NCBI RefSeq assembly: GCF_000420825.1
Contig: NZ_ATVR01000004.1
Coordinates: 62,001-126,000 of the forward strand
Direction of reading: 5' to 3'
Origin: Butyrivibrio sp. AE2015
Lineage (GTDB): Bacteria; Bacillota; Clostridia; Lachnospirales; Lachnospiraceae
DNA length: 64,000 bases
Shown here: one piece after another, positions 63,241 to 64,000 of the stretch
Layout: every line of letters begins with the position of its first letter
Numbering within the stretch: position 1 is the first letter of the stretch
Notes under the pieces: generated by a model
Databases searched by the model: none
What the model was told of the DNA's origin: nothing
The model's input: the letters and a program-made list of their open reading frames with translations, nothing else
Position numbers and translations under genes: made by a program

Positions 63241-64000
63241 ATGAGTCTTAACAAAAAGTCAGTTGATGACATCAACGTAAAGGGCAGACGCGTACTTGTT
63301 CGTTGCGATTTCAACGTACCTCTTAAGAACGGCGAGATCACAGACGAGACAAGAATCGTTGCAGCTCTTCCTACAATCAAAAAGCTTATAAAGGATGGCG
63401 GCAAGGTTATTCTTTGCTCACACCTTGGAAAAGTAAAAAATGGCCCTAACGAGGGTGAGTCACTTGCTCCTGTAGCTAAGAGACTTTCAGAGAAGCTTGG
63501 CAAGGACGTTAAGTTTGTTGATGATTACAACGTAACAGGCGCTGCAGCAACAGGTGCTGTAGAGGCTATGAAAGAGGGAGATGTTGTTCTTCTTCAGAAT
63601 ACTCGTTTCAGAGGCAAGGAAGAGACAAAGCCTGAAGAGGCTGGTGAGGCTTTTGCAAAAGAGCTTGCTGATCTTGCTGATGATTATGTTTGTGATGCAT
63701 TCGGTTCAGCTCACAGAGCACACGCTTCTGTAGCAGTTGTAACAAAGTACATCAAAGAAAAAGGCGGAAATAACGCTGTTGGATATCTTATGCAGAAGGA
63801 AATTGACTTCCTTGGAAATGCAGTAGAGAATCCTGTAAGACCTTTCGTAGCTATCCTTGGTGGTGCTAAGGTTGCTGATAAGCTCAACGTTATCAACACT
63901 CTTCTTGAGAAGTGCGATACACTTATCATCGGTGGTGGTATGGCTTACACATTCCTTAAGGCTAAGGGATATGAGATTGGTAACTCTCTTCTTGACGACA
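63241..64000 (+). CDS. pgk: Phosphoglycerate kinase (5' part, cut by window end)
   Basis: The first 253 residues are visible and the frame stays open to base 64000. The N-terminal domain shows [20 protein letters not shown], the phosphoglycerate-binding [10 protein letters not shown] and LCSHLGK, the LLQNTRF strand, and [12 protein letters not shown]. The region [20 protein letters not shown] begins the ATP domain. It makes ATP and 3-phosphoglycerate. AAAAGGAGACA precedes the ATG. The C-terminal 140 or so residues lie outside the window. Confidence 0.95.
   Translation, partial: MSLNKKSVDDINVKGRRVLVRCDFNVPLKNGEITDETRIVAALPTIKKLIKDGGKVILCSHLGKVKNGPNEGESLAPVAKRLSEKLGKDVKFVDDYNVTGAAATGAVEAMKEGDVVLLQNTRFRGKEETKPEEAGEAFAKELADLADDYVCDAFGSAHRAHASVAVVTKYIKEKGGNNAVGYLMQKEIDFLGNAVENPVRPFVAILGGAKVADKLNVINTLLEKCDTLIIGGGMAYTFLKAKGYEIGNSLLDD

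Overview
The window looks like a chromosomal segment of a low-GC, single-membrane Clostridia bacterium. Lachnospiraceae close to Butyrivibrio/Pseudobutyrivibrio is my best guess. This rests on gene families typical of that group (DUF4317, DUF5688, DUF4860, a short clostridial ThiC, LplB/YtcP sugar permeases), Bacillota-type purine, pyrimidine and PTS genes, purine-rich ribosome binding sites, and chemotaxis genes including a sigma-D-like promoter. The species cannot be fixed from the sequence alone. I see no transposase, prophage or CRISPR array.

Layout. 1-5.4 kb: an accessory zone with two related GNAT acetyltransferases, a methyltransferase, a membrane protein coupled to a HTH-only LuxR protein, an esterase, a MATE exporter and two gene relics (histidine phosphatase N-terminus; 5'-truncated ABC ATPase). 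5.5-13 kb: a sucrose/fructan locus with a LacI repressor, CUT1 ABC importer, GH32 fructosidase and fructokinase. 13-18.3 kb: a chemoreceptor, purA plus a HAD phosphatase, and a LysR regulator. 18.4-28.1 kb: a small unknown gene, a TetR regulator, then purL, carA and carB. 28.2-30.4 kb: a DUF1961 protein, a regular array of dyads, a thioesterase and aroQ. 30.5-35 kb: a TPP-riboswitch thiamine operon (thiW, thiM, thiE, thiD, thiC). 35.1-40.8 kb: efp, a DUF5688 gene, tRNA-Arg(CCG), and a three-gene envelope cluster (SH3 protein, oxidoreductase, SleB-like hydrolase). 41-44.5 kb: gdhA, a 52-residue gene with its own promoter and terminator, DUF4317 and a CheC-type phosphatase. 44.7-50.6 kb: a fructose PTS operon carrying the general PTS genes (fruR, fruK, fruA, ptsH, ptsI). 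50.6-56.7 kb: an anchored clostripain-like protease and a MarR-controlled heterodimeric ABC exporter. 56.7-61.9 kb (minus strand): a CheY and a pilus-like cluster (PilC, four small pseudopilin-like proteins, a transglutaminase lipoprotein, a PHP phosphatase). 62.1-64 kb: gap and pgk, the latter cut by the window end.

The genes cover two routes of fructose-sugar entry (ABC import plus GH32; PTS), the glycolytic steps that follow, purine and pyrimidine synthesis, and thiamine made by HMP synthesis plus thiazole salvage.

The most unusual non-coding signals are: (i) three 41-nt dyads at an exact 75-bp period (29186-29376); (ii) a family of hairpins with compensatory base changes and tandem GA/GA internal pairs, placed between co-directional genes (8603-8676, 48741-48821, perhaps 23530-23604); (iii) three very long, near-perfect inverted repeats with a shared GGGACGG edge, each in a convergent gene junction; (iv) five TGATT-type repeats at exactly 10 bp before fruR; and (v) a promoter-terminator leader before gdhA.
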